A stretch of 64,000 nt of DNA from Volutella citrinella (taxonomy: Eukaryota > Ascomycota > Sordariomycetes > Hypocreales > Nectriaceae). Numbering within the stretch: position 1 is the first letter of the stretch; the number at the start of each line of letters is the position of its first letter. Below, piece after piece: positions 50,100-63,500 of the stretch. The stretch covers positions 1,984,001 through 2,048,000 of the forward strand of contig JAWZSP010000008.1 in assembly GCA_034401135.1 (NCBI GenBank), given 5' to 3'. Position numbers and translations under genes: made by a program. The notes under the pieces were generated by a model. That model saw only the letters and a list, made by a program, of their open reading frames with translations, did not search any database and had not been told where the DNA came from.

Positions 50100-52700
50100 A
50101 ACTACTTATTTTATATAAAGTAGTACTTTTAGCTTATATTATTATAGTTTATTTATATATACCTTAATAGTATATTTTATAAATTTTAATAATAAAATAT
50201 ACAATATTAAGTATATTTTAATATACTTAAGTAGCTCTAGCTTTTAATTACTTATTAAGATTTATTTCTTAATAATATAAAGTTTAATAAATTTATAGTC
50301 TAGTTTTTTTATTTTATTATACTATTATTAAATTTTTTATTAGTAAGTAGATTATATCTCCTTTTTTAAAAATCAGTCTTTTTACTCTTTTCTTAATATA
50401 ATATTTCTTTATTTAATTTTAAATATACTTAAGTTTTATTTTTACTTCTTAATATATTACTTTAAATTAGTCTATTTTTAGTATTATTATAATATTTAAA
50501 AGTACTTTTTATAATTATTAATATATATCTAGATTATAGCTAAATAGTATTATAACTAGTATAATATTAATACTATTATAATATAATAAATTATAAGATA
50601 ATTATACTATTAGTAGTAGTTCTATTTAATTATTTTATATATAATTAATATAGTACTTAAAGTATTATATTACTTTTTAATTTAAGTATTTTATTTAGGT
50701 ATTAATCTATATTTTAAAGGCTATAATTAGTTTATAATTTAGGCTTAATATATTTATAAGTCCTTAATTAAACTTTAATATAAATATTAATTCTTTATTA
50801 AAAATAATTTCTATTAATAGTTTATAAACTAAAACTATTATATTATAAAATATAAATATAAATTATTTTATATTTATTTCTTCTTTATATTAGATATAAT
50901 ATATAAATTTTATATATTAATTTATAATTATATATATACTATTAAAGTATATACTAGTAATTAGGTCTATTAATAATAATAGCTTTATAATAAAGTTTAT
51001 TATAATTAAGTATTATAATTGTTTCCTAACTAATAGTTATTATAGTATTTATAAAGTTTATATTAAAATACCTTAGTTTTTTATAAAAAATTATATTTTA
51101 AAATAACTTATTTTATTACTTTTTTATTTATAAAAAGATATAATTCTATTTTAAGTATTTAATTTCTTTTTAACTTTTTAATATCTATATAAAATATACT
51201 TATATACTTTTTATATAAATATATATTAAAATTTATTAAGTATAAAAAGCAGTTTAAGCTATTTTTTATTTATAAAGTACTTTTAGATTTTATGTTAAAT
51301 ATCAAGTATTACTTACTTATTATAATTATTATACTTATCTAAAAGTAATAATTTAGCTAACTAAGGTCTAAATATAGTTCTTATTACTATCTTTCTTAAA
51401 GAGCTATATTTCTATTTTAATATTATCTAGTTTAAAGTCAGGTTTTTAGTTAATAATATCTATTCTACTATTCTTAAATCCTTTTTTATAAGTAATAGTA
51501 TTATTAATAATATACCTCAGCCTAGATTCCTTTAAGTAATATACTATATAATAAGTCTATAGTATATTTAACTAGATTTAATATCTAGAAAAAAAAATAA
51601 CTTTTAATATATATTATCTATCTTTTACTATTATACTTACTTTTAAATATAACTTATAACTTATTAAATTTAATAAAACTAAGACTAAATCTATTATTTT
51701 TATTACTTTTTTTAATTTTAATTATCTAACTATTAAATATAGCAGTCTATAATAAGTATAATTAAATATAGATAAGTACTTAGTATATTATAATTACTAT
51801 CTATTTAACTTTTATATAGTTATAAAGTAGGAAATATTCTTATAATATATATTAGATTTTAATTTAATAGTTTATTTTTTTTAAATATTATTAAAAATTT
51901 TAAAAGTATTAATAATAGCTAAGAATTCTTTATTATAAATAAGATAATTAAGTTTTATTTTAGTAAGTATATATAAGTAGAATATAATTAAATACAACTT
52001 CTTATTTTATTTTATAATTTAAGCTCTATTAGTTTATTTAAGTTAAATATTATAAATAAAGGTTTTTTAAGAATTATATTATATATTACTTTAAATACTA
52101 CTTATTTTTTATTAGTTTATTTAAAAGTTATCTTTTTCTTTATAAAGTTAGTTAAAAGCACTAACTTAATATTAAAGTTCTTAATAAACTTTTAATAATA
52201 ATTAGTAAGCTTAAAAAAGATTAAATATCTTTTATTATTAAGTATTTTATTAAATTTAGTTAATTTTATATTATTTTAATCTTATTTAAGTCTATTTAGA
52301 TTTTATTATAAGAAATAATATAATTTAGAAATTCTATTTTATTTATATAGAATTTATTTTTCTTAAGTTCTATTAAGAGTTTTATATCTTATAGTTTTTA
52401 TAATATATTATATCTATATTTTATATATTATTTATTATTTTTTAAAAATATTAAGATATTATTTAAATAATATATTTTAAATATCTTAAAATACTTATAT
52501 AATATATAATTAATTATTTATTAAAATAATATTAATATATTTATTAAGCTAAAAAATATAATAAAAATATTTAAAAAGACTAAATTTAGTTCTAAATATA
52601 GTCTCTTATTTATATCCTTTCTTAACTTATATTAAGAGATATATATATATTAAATTAAATATAATAAACTTTCTTATTTTTTATAATTAATCGTTTTTCT
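50100..52700 (-). mobile_element. Decayed Ty3/Gypsy retrotransposon, pol region (element C)
   Basis: On the - strand the order is RT, RNase H, integrase, going from high to low coordinates. At about 52,476-52,432 the frame reads YLNNILIFLKNN, matching the Gypsy RT palm motif YLDDILIFSK with D to N changes expected from G-to-A mutation. It continues with LLIELKKNKFYINKIEFLNY and IISYNKI*IDLNKIK, the conserved stretch after the palm. Near 52,150 LTNF(T)KK matches the segment before RNase H. At about 50,367-50,341 KGDIIYLL marks the integrase C-terminal region. Stops fall where Gln/Arg/Trp codons would be hit by RIP. Element ends are not visible; gag and protease should lie at about 53-55 kb. 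Confidence 0.85.
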
Positions 52701-55700
52701 TAAAACTAGTAATAATAGAGTTTAGTCCTTTATTATTACTTTATTAAGTTATTAATAATCTATTATTAGCTTAAGTTTATTATTTTTTTTAAGATAAATA
52801 TAACTATATATCCTATTTTTAAAATTAATATTTTTATATAGCTTTTATATAATATTGTTTCTAAATATTCCTTAAGTATTATAAGTTTATTTTTATTTAA
52901 ATAATAAATAAGAAAAAAAATTTTATATTTCTATTTTTAAAAACTATTTTATAATCTTATTATTTATATAATAATAGTCTTATTTCTTGTTTTTTATAAA
53001 AAGTTATTTATACTTTTAATATTAAGGTAGTATTAAAGTAAGTCTATCTTTTTTATTTTTTATTTTTATAACTTTAAGTTATTTATAAAGTTATATAAGC
53101 TATTTTTATAAATATATAATAACTCTATAAGTTTATCTATTATATAACTTTTATTATTTTTATAATATCCTTTTTAAAATAATAATAATATTTATATTAT
53201 GTATTTTATTATTAATTAACTTATAACTATTTTTAAGTTAAAAGTTTCTATTATTATAAAGCTTATTATTATTAATATCTAAGTATTTTTAAATATAGCT
53301 AGTCTTTTAGTTAATAAATAGATTTTAGTTATATAACTATTTATATCTTTAGATAATATTATAATATAATATTATAAAAAATTTCTTTGTTTTTTATAAA
53401 TATATAAATCTTTAAGTACTTAACTTTATATTTAATAGCTCTATTATTATAAATAAAAAGTATTTTTTAAGCTTAGTATTATATATAATTATACTTTTTT
53501 TATCTAGAGTAGTTATATCTTATTTACTACTTTTAGTAAAATATAATTACTATTAGCTTTATTATTAATTAATACTTTTAGCTATTTTTTTAATATATAT
53601 TTCAATTATTAATTATATTCTATATATATTAATTATAATACTAGGTTATTTAATTAAGATTACTAGTTATTTAAGTAGCTTAGTTATTAATAATAATATC
53701 TTTCTTTATTATTCTTTATATTATAAATTTATCTTTTTATTTTTATACTTATTATAGTCCTTTTTATATATATATATCTATATTTCTTACTTTATAATAG
53801 ACTATTATATTAATTATAATATATTTTATATTTATTATTTTACTACTTTTTATTAATATTAAAAGTCTTAATAAAGTAAGATAATTGTATTTAAAAGCTT
53901 ATTACATTTTTTTTTTTTTTTTTTTTTTTTATATACTTAAAAAAAGATTATAAAATAATATATAATAATAGTTATATAATATTTTATATTTATAATTATT
54001 TTAACTTTAAAGTATTAGAAATAAATATTAATAAAGATTGAGTAATAATTATAATTAAATAATTAAATATTATAATCTATTTAATATATTTTTTTAAAAA
54101 CGAAATTATAAGCTTAGCTTATTAACTAAGATTAAGATATATATTATATATTAATAAAATAGCTATTTATTAATAAAAGACTTTAATTTATATTACTTTT
54201 TTTAAAATATATATAATTAGACTTTTTTAAAAATTAATACTTTTATTATAATAATATAATATATATACTTCTATTTTATAATTCTAAAAAAATAAGATAT
54301 TAAAAGCTAAGCTTATTAAATTAATTTTAAATATAGTTAAATTATATATATTTAAGCTTAAATCTTTTATTAATAATCTATATTACTTAATCCTTAGTTT
54401 ATAATTTAAGACCTAAGTTAAGTTTATTTTTAAAATATTTAACTTTAACTAATTTAGTACTAATTTTATTAATTTAATAGTCTTTATAAATAAAAATATA
54501 TAGAATATAATATATATTTTTAATACTTTTTTTATATAAGCTTTTATTAACTACTTTAATAGTTTTATTTAAAACTTTAAAAGATTTAAATTAAATATAT
54601 TTAATTTATATAGCTTTTTAAGTTATTTTTTTATATTATAATATAAAAAAAAATCATTAAATAATATATTAATAGTTTTAAGCTTACTTTTTTATTTTAT
54701 ATTAGGATAGGCTTTAACTAAAAGCTTATAAGATTATAAAGATATAATATTATTTTTATTAATAAGCAGTTTTTTATTTAAAAGTATAATAATAAAAGTA
54801 ATAATATTATAATATTAAATTTAAATTAGTTCTTTTTTAATATAAAGATATAAAAGAGATAGTTTTAAATATATATAATAATATAATTAATATTAATAGA
54901 TATATAATTACTAGCTTATTTACTAATTAAATAGGTTTATTATTAATAAATTAAAATTACTATTTATTAAATCTCTTTCTATAAGTCTTTAGTTTTATAT
55001 TATTATAACTAGCTATTATTATATTTTAAGCTAGTTATAATAATATATTTAATATAAGAAAATAGTATTTTTAATATAAAAAATAGTATTTTTAATATTA
55101 AAGTATTAATCTATATAAAAAATAAGAGTCTTTTTAAGCTATTTTTAATAAGATTTGTACTTTATTAATTAAAGTTTAATTATCTTTTATACTTATATAT
55201 ATACTTATTATACTTAAAGATATTTTAATATAAATAGTTTTTTTTTATAAATTCTATTATTTAGTTAATTATATTTTATTAAAAATATTTACTTATTATT
55301 TTAAGTATATCTTTTTTAAATTTAATTTTAAAAAAAATCTATTTTAGTTATTATTATATTCTATTTATTTAATAAATATATACTTTTTTAATATCTTTTT
55401 ATATTAAATTAATTTTAATTTAATAATTCTTTTTACCTTTTATTTATCTTTATTATTATTTCTATTTAATTTAATTAATAAAAGTAGTAGAGTTATATAT
55501 ATAAAAAGGCTTTTACTTTAATATAATTTTTATAAATATATTATACTAATAAGTAAATATATTTATAAATATAATAATTTATTTAATTTAAATATTTTTA
55601 AATATATTTATTAAAATAATTTAAAATAATATATTTTTAGTTTTTAATTTTTCTTTAAATTATTAATTTTATAAATAGTATTTTTTATAAAATCTAAGAT

Positions 55701-58010
55701 ATATAATATTTTTATTATTAATCTTAATTAGCTTATATTTATTATTATATTAAATCTTAAAATATATAATTATTATATTAATAAAGAATTCTATTTTATA
55801 TTAATAAACCTTTTATAAAACTTTTTTTACTTTTTTTATTATTTTATTACTAACTTTATTAAAAATATTAAAAAAGTTAATAATATTTATTAATTTAAAG
55901 CTATATATTACTTTATTTAATAAGTATTTTAAGGTTTTAAAATATATATTATTATTAAAATTAAATTATAAAATAAGTAAGAGATTTATTTATAATATAT
56001 TTAGATTTATAATAATATAATAATAAACTATTTTTTTATAATAAAATTTTTTATATAAAGATTTTATTTATTTAAAAATAATAAATTATTAATGTAAAGA
56101 ATTTTATATTAAATTTATAAAATATAGTTTATTATAAATTAAATATAAACTTTAAGTCTTAGTTAATAATAATTTATTATAATATATTTTAATTAAATAT
56201 TAATAAGCTATAAATAATTACTTATTTTTTAACTCTATATAATTTATTTCTTAATATTAAGATTAATTATCTTTAAAAAACTATAAATTAATATATATAA
56301 TATATTAAAAATAAAATAACTTAGTATTTTTTAGCTAGTTCTTATAGTTAATATTTTTAATATATTTATAATAAAAGTTAATATAATTATATAAAATAAT
56401 TATAAAATACTAATTATAAATTATATTTTTTTAAGTTTTAGTTATTTATTTATAAGACTTTTTTTATATTTAAAATAATACTTAATAAACTTATATACTA
56501 TTTATTAATTTTATAAAAATAAATATTCTATAAATTTATTAATATTTTATATATTTTAAAATAGTACTTATTATAATATATTTATTTAAAAATAGATTTA
56601 ATTATTAACTTAAAAATATAAAGTTAAGGTTTCTTAATAATATAATATAAGAGTTTATTTTAATAAAGCTTAAATAGAGTAAAAAGTGCCTTTTTTTTAG
56701 CTATATTAATATTCTTTTTAAGGTTATTATTATTAAATATAGCTATAAATTTTTTTAAACTAAAGATCTTAATTATATCTTATTTTAATTTAAAATAATA
56801 ATTTAAAAATAAATATAATTTTAATTATAATATATCTTTTTATAATATTATATATTATTCTAATTTATTTAAATTACTTTTACTTACTTTTTAATAATTT
56901 AGTTTTTTTATTTATTATCATAATAATATATTTAATATAATATTTAATATATTTAAAATATAAATTATCTTTAAATTAAATTAAAATAGTTTATTATAAT
57001 AATTAGTTTTAAATTAACTTTATTTAGATTTATTATTATAAATAAAGTATATATTATAAGCTTTTTTATTATAATATAATTAATAATAATATTAATAAAA
57101 TTTTAATTAAATTATATTATTTTATATAGGTTTTATATTTTTTATATAATTATAATTATTTTAGTTTTTATTAAACTATATTATTTTTATATATTTAATA
57201 TTAATCTTAATAAAAATAGTATTAATTATAACTTTTTTAAGAAAATTTCTTTTTTATATAAAAAGATCTATCTTATTTATAAGTAAATTAAAAATTAAAT
57301 AAGCTAAATCCTTTTTTATATATATTTAATTTAAAGAAAATATTTATTTAAGCTATAATATTATATAAAGTAATTATTATATAAAAAACTATATAAACAT
57401 TTAAATACTTTTTATTTTTTAAAAGTTAGATTAAATTTAATATTTATTATTTTTAGTTTTTTTATTTATTTAATTTATTTTAATTATAAAATATAATTTT
57501 CTTTTTTTATTATAATAATTATATTTTTTAATTATTAAATTTAAATATTATATTAAATAATACTTTTTTATAAAAAACCTTTTATAGTATTTATATTAAT
57601 AAAAGTTTTAAAATTAATAAGATTTATAAAATAAATAAGCTTTTAAAAAGCTACTATTCTATTATTAATTTTATAAATTTTATTATTAATTATAATCTAT
57701 TTAAATAATTATATATTAAAATATTTAATAAAAACCCTTTTTATTAAAATATATAATTAAATTTTTTAAAATATTTTATATAATTCTTAAGTATTTTATA
57801 TATTCTTATTAAATATTAAAAAAAACTATAATATAATTAATATAAACTTAAATAAATTTATAATATTTATAAAATAACTTATTTATATATTATAAAATAA
57901 AAATTAATATAGTTTTAAATATTATTAAACTTATATTAAATATTTTAAATTTTATTTAAATATAATAATAATTTATTTTTATATATTTTATAAATAAAAA
58001 TTAAAAATAA
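52701..58010. other. AT-rich mutated sequence, partly upstream of the minus-strand Gypsy element
   Basis: 5.3 kb of RIP-mutated DNA. The portion next to 52.7 kb should be the 5' half of element C (protease and gag). No motif I trust was read in it. A run of 24 T lies at 53,907-53,930. The remainder is unidentified. Confidence 0.4.
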
Positions 58011-58011
58011 A

Positions 58012-61000
58012 ATCTAATAATATTAAATATTATTATAATATCTAATATTAAGCTCTATCTTAGCTATAAAGCGCTACTTAGCCTAGTTATAAAAGCTAGT
58101 AAAGCTAGGTATAAAAAGTAAAGTAATATTACTATTAATATATATACTTTAAAGAGTTTTATAATATATAATATTATAAAAAAAACTTATTAAAATATTA
58201 AGTAAGCTTTAATTACTCTTTATTATAAAATCTTATTATTACCTTTTTCTTTATAAAGTTATATAGCTTAACTTATATATTATTTATATATTATATATCT
58301 TATAATAATAATTCTAAAGCTTTTTTATAACTCTCTAAGGTATAATAATATTAAGTAAGAGAAGTATATTAATAAACTACTTAATAAAAAGGTAAGCTTT
58401 TTTAAACCCTTTTTAAAAAGATAATTCTATATTTTTTAATTAAATTATTAAAATCTTTTTTTTATTAAACTCTAAGATTAATAAGCCCTAGATTACTTAT
58501 ATAAAGAGGTATAAAATTAAAAAAAAGGCTACTTAAAAACTAAAAAAAACCTAATAAATAGAAGACTTAGTATTAATATAGAGCTCTTTTAATATAATTT
58601 AATTATAAGAAAAGTAAGATAGTTTTTAATAATAACTAAAAGCTTTAAAAAAAATCTAGTATTTTTAAGCTAAGACTTAGCTTTTAGAAAAAAAAGTAAG
58701 TTAAGTACTTACTAATACTTATTATAAGAAGTATTAAATCTTAAGATTTTCTTTCTTAAAAAAAAAAATTAATTTTAAATTATTAAAACTTAAAGTCTTA
58801 ATTACTTTATTAATTACTTAAAAGTAAAAAGATTAGCTATTAAGTTTATAATATACTTTTTAAAGCTTATATAAATTTAAAAGAGATTAATATAAGATAA
58901 TACTAGCTTTATAATATTTAAATAATAATAATTAAGCCTTTTTTAAAAAGTTTTTAAAAACCTTTTTAAAAAAAAAATAAAAAACTTTTAAAAAAAATTA
59001 AGATACTTTTTAGACTTAATTAAAGTCTTTAATTTATAAGGCCCTTAATATTAAGGTTTTAATTAGATTCTAATTAAAAAAAGCTAAGTAATAAGTAAAT
59101 TAAACTTCTTAAGAATTTTATTATTACTTAAACTTTATTAAATAATAATTAAAATATTATTAAAATAAGTAGAAATAAGAAATTATATTTTTAAATAAGT
59201 TATAAAAGCTATTTTAAAATAGGCTAATTAAGATAAATATAGATCTTTATTAAAAAGTTTTTATATAAAAAGTAGAAATAATCTAGCTTTTTATAAAATA
59301 CTAAGTTATAAAAAATAAATAAAAGTAAGATAATAAAAAGGAACTAATAAAGAAATATTAAAAAAAGGCTTTTAAATTATTTTTTTTTTAAAAAAAAAAA
59401 AAAAAAAAAAATAGTTCTTTTTTAAAAAATTTTACTAAGTTAAAAAGCCTTTTAAATAAAAAGCTAAAAACTAAGTAAGGGGATATTTAATATTATAATT
59501 ACTAAAAGCTAGGCTATATTATATTTAATTACTTTAAGATAAAGAAAGAAGATAGTATTAAAAAAATAATAAAAAAAGTATTAAAATAATAAGGGATTTA
59601 ATAACTCTTAGTAATTTAAACCTTTTTATATTTATTAATAAATAAACCCTAGAGATAGTATTAAAAGCTAAACTCTTACTTACTTATTAAAATAATCTAG
59701 TTATATTATTATAAAACTTTTTTAAAAAGGTCTTAAGTTAATTTCTTAACTCTAAGGATCTAGAGCTATTATAATTAACTTTATAACTTCTAGCCTAAGC
59801 CTTAATATATACCTCTTAATTAATAATTATAATAAAAATACTTTTTAATATTAAAAAGGTAAGTAATATAATTAATAAAAGTATTACTAACTATATAAGC
59901 TTTTAAAAGTTATATAAAAAGGCCTTAATCTTAATAAGTATAAATTAAATAGTTTTAAAAATAAATAATATTTAGATTATATTTATATTTCTAATTAACT
60001 TTAAAAAAATTATTTATTAAGTAACTCTTTTAATAATAAGGATTTAAAAAAGCCTTAATATCCTCTTACTACTTTTTTAAATATTATTATTTAAAATAAT
60101 AGTCTTAATTAATATTTAATAAAAAAGATAATAGTTTAAATTAAAATAAGACTAAATTTAAATTAAAAGTACCTAAAAGTTCTAATAAATTTATTAAATA
60201 GTAAAATAGGTATATAATATTTATAAAATAAATATAAGCTATTTATTAAGGTATTAAAATTATAAAACTTATTAATATACTAAAAGAATCTTTATTAAGT
60301 TAAAAAGTTTATAATAATTCTTTTAAAAAAAGAGTATAATAAAACTCTTATTATATAATAAGTAGGACTATATAATTAATATTATACTAAAAAAATTACT
60401 ATTTTTTAAACTAATTTACTTACTTTTATAAAAAAAACTTAATATATTTTATTAATACTTAGCTAATAATTTAGTAAATAGATATATTTAATACTTAAAA
60501 AGCTTAATAAGGGCTTTAATCTTTTTTATTTTTAAGTTAGATAGGTCTCTTTATTTATATATTAATTACTAAGAATTAAATAAAATAATAATTAAGAATT
60601 AATACCTTTTTTTACTAATTTTAAAGATTATAAACTATATTTAGAACTATTACTTTTTTAATAAGCTGGATATTAAAAATATATATTATTAGATCTAAAT
60701 AAAAGTAAGTAATAAGTAGAAGATAGCTTTTTAAACTTACTATAAATATTTTAAGTATATAATTATATTATTTAGACTTACTAATACCCTAGCTACTTTT
60801 TAAAATTATATTTACTAGGCTTTAAGAGACTTTTTAAATATAATTTATATTATATTTATAAATAATATATTAATCTACTTAAAGAATTATAAATCTTATA
60901 TAAAAGCTCTTTAATAAATAATTAAATAGCTTATAATAACTAGATTATATATAGTACTAAATAAGTATTATTTTTATTAATTAGAAATTATATTTCTTAA

Positions 61001-63500
61001 GTTTATTATATTAATAATAAGGGTATTTATAAACTTTAAAAAAGTTAAGATAATTATTTTATAATTAGAATTAAAAACTTATTAAAAAGTCTAAGTATTT
61101 CTAGGTTTTTATAATTTTTATAAAAGATTTATATAAAGCTACTTCTTAATAATAGCCTTTTTATTAGACTTTTTAAAAAAGTTAGTTAAAAGTAAGAAAT
61201 TAAAAAAAGTAGCTTTTATAAATAAGTAGTAAAATATTTTCTAAGAGCTTTATAAATCTTTTTAAAAAGTATTAATATTATATTACTTTAATTTAAAAAA
61301 ACCTATATAATTAAAAACTAATACCTTATATTTTATAATATTAAGTATTATCTTTTAATAAGAAGGAGATAGTTTTTAATACTTTATTATATTTTAATTA
61401 TAAGAGTTTTAAAAAGCTAAGTTAAATTATAATACTTTAAATAAAGAAATATTTATAATTATAAAGTTATTTATAAATTAAACATACTATTTTAAAAAAT
61501 TAGTAAAACTTATTAAAATCTTTAGTAATTATTAAAATTTATAATTTTTTATAAAAAAAGAGTATTTAAATAGTTAATAAGCTTAATAATATATTAAGCT
61601 TATATTATATAACTTTATAATTAAGTATTAGCTAAGTAAAATAAACCTTATTAATAGACTTTTTTAAAAACTAAATTATAAAAAAAAGAATACTTCTTAA
61701 AATAACTTAATAAATAGCTTAATAAATTAAATAATTACTAAGATTAGACTATTTAAGAAAGTAATAGTATTAATAAATACTAAGGTCAGCCTTATATAAG
61801 TAGTATAAGACTATAGTAAACCTATTTTTAAAAGCTATATAGTATAATTAAACTAAATAAAAAAGAAATTTAAAATACTATTTAAACTTTTTTAAAAAAA
61901 TATATAAAAAGCCTTAATTAAAAAGATTATTAATAATAAAGAAGTCTTAGTAATTCTAATAGAGATAATTAAAATATTATAATCTTATAATTTAATAATA
62001 AAGACTTACTAAGATCTTATTATTAAATAAAAAGTTATAAAAAATCTTTATAAATAGTATATTACTAAGGATTTATTATACTTTTAGTAAAGATTATATA
62101 TACTAAATAATATTATATTATAAAATAAAATCTTTAAGCTATATTATAATTATTTAATAATAAGTTATTTTAAAATTAATTAAATACTTAAAATACTTTA
62201 GTAAAAACTATATTAAAAATATATAAAAGACTTTATAATATAATAAATTAGTATTTATTTAATATATTAAAAAATAATATTAAAAAGATATAAATTATAT
62301 AATAAGCTTAAACCCTTTTTAATATTTAATTAATTATAATTTAAATTATTAATAGATTTTATTATAAGATTACTACTTATAATAACTAAGTAAAGTAAAG
62401 TTAATATAATACTAATTATTATAAATTATTATATAAAATATATTTAATTCTTAGCTATACTTAAGCTAATTAATATAGTAAAGTTTATAGAATTATTTTA
62501 TAAAAAGACTAATTTTATTTTTAGTTTACTAAATAATATAATATTAAATAAAGGCTTAATTTTTATAAGTAAATTTTAATAAGCTATTTATATATAAATA
62601 TTAATAAAAAAAAAGCTTTTAATAATGTTTTATTTATAAAATAATAGATAAATAGAGTATTTTAATTAGATTTTAGAATATTACTTATATATATTTATAA
62701 AAAACTATTAAGAAATATAACTAAATCTTTTACTATAAGTATAATTTATTTATAATAATACTTAGAATATAATAATATATATATTATTAATAAAAGCTTT
62801 TATAAAGTACTTACTAAATATATATCTAGGTTTTAAGAATAATCTTATAAAAAAGAGGATACTTAAAGTAAATATAAAATTAATAAGATTATAATAAGTT
62901 TAAAAAGAGTTTAAAAATTATTAAAAAAATATAATAAAATAATATATAAAAATTATAAATTATAAGTACTAAGAGTATAATTTTAAAAAAAGATAGCTTA
63001 TATTACTTTTAATAAGTAATTTAAAATTCCTTAAGTAAAAAAAAAAGCTAGTATTATATTATATTAAGCCTTTTTAAATTCTAAAAAAAGTTAATTTAAA
63101 AGCCTACTAATTAGCCCTACTAGACTAGCTAAGTTATATTTATAATATTTTTTATATAAGCCTGCTAAAGGCTTAGTAGTATTATAAGAAAATATTTAAT
63201 AAAAGTATACTAATACTTAACTTATAAGACTTAGAAAGAGAATAAGAGGTTAAGATAGTAAAAAATAAATAAAAATATAAAAATAAGTAATTTTACTTTA
63301 TTAAGTAGTTAGAATAGCTTATAGAATTTAATTAGTAGGTTTTTAAAGTAGATATAAAAAATATAAAAAAAGTAGTTATAAAATATTATAAAATAAAATA
63401 AAAAAAGCTATAAAAAGATAAGCTAAATTAAAAAAGAGTAGCTAATAAACCTTTATAATTAGCTTATAAAAACCTACTTATTAAACTTTAAAATAAAAAA
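58012..63500 (+). mobile_element. Decayed Ty3/Gypsy retrotransposon with probable chromodomain (copy B2)
   Basis: The best preserved element in the block. On the + strand the order is: CCHC zinc knuckle of gag at 59,487-59,540 (YNY*KLGYIIFNYFK, where the cysteines and His are now Tyr); RT at 60,564-60,900 with NY*ELNKIIIKN*Y (from DYRELNK), KLDIKNIYY*I, FRLTNTLATF*N and the palm YIIFINNILIY (from YVDDILIY); integrase H2C2 finger at about 62,144-62,275; the segment entering the integrase core (LLIDFI) at about 62,345; integrase C-terminal SKKKS...IFHIS-like stretch at about 63,020-63,170; and a chromodomain-like stretch at about 63,236-63,345 (KIVKNK... FYFIK*LE*LIEFN). Stops and D-to-N or C-to-Y changes fit RIP. 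The left limit (about 58,012) is where similarity to copy B1 begins. The 3' end or LTR was not seen and may lie outside the window. Confidence 0.88.
59380..59411. repeat. T10-A22 homopolymer junction
   Basis: Ten T followed directly by 22 A inside the gag region of Gypsy copy B2. The corresponding stretch in copy B1 lacks a run of this length, so this is probably slippage expansion after insertion. Confidence 0.7.
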
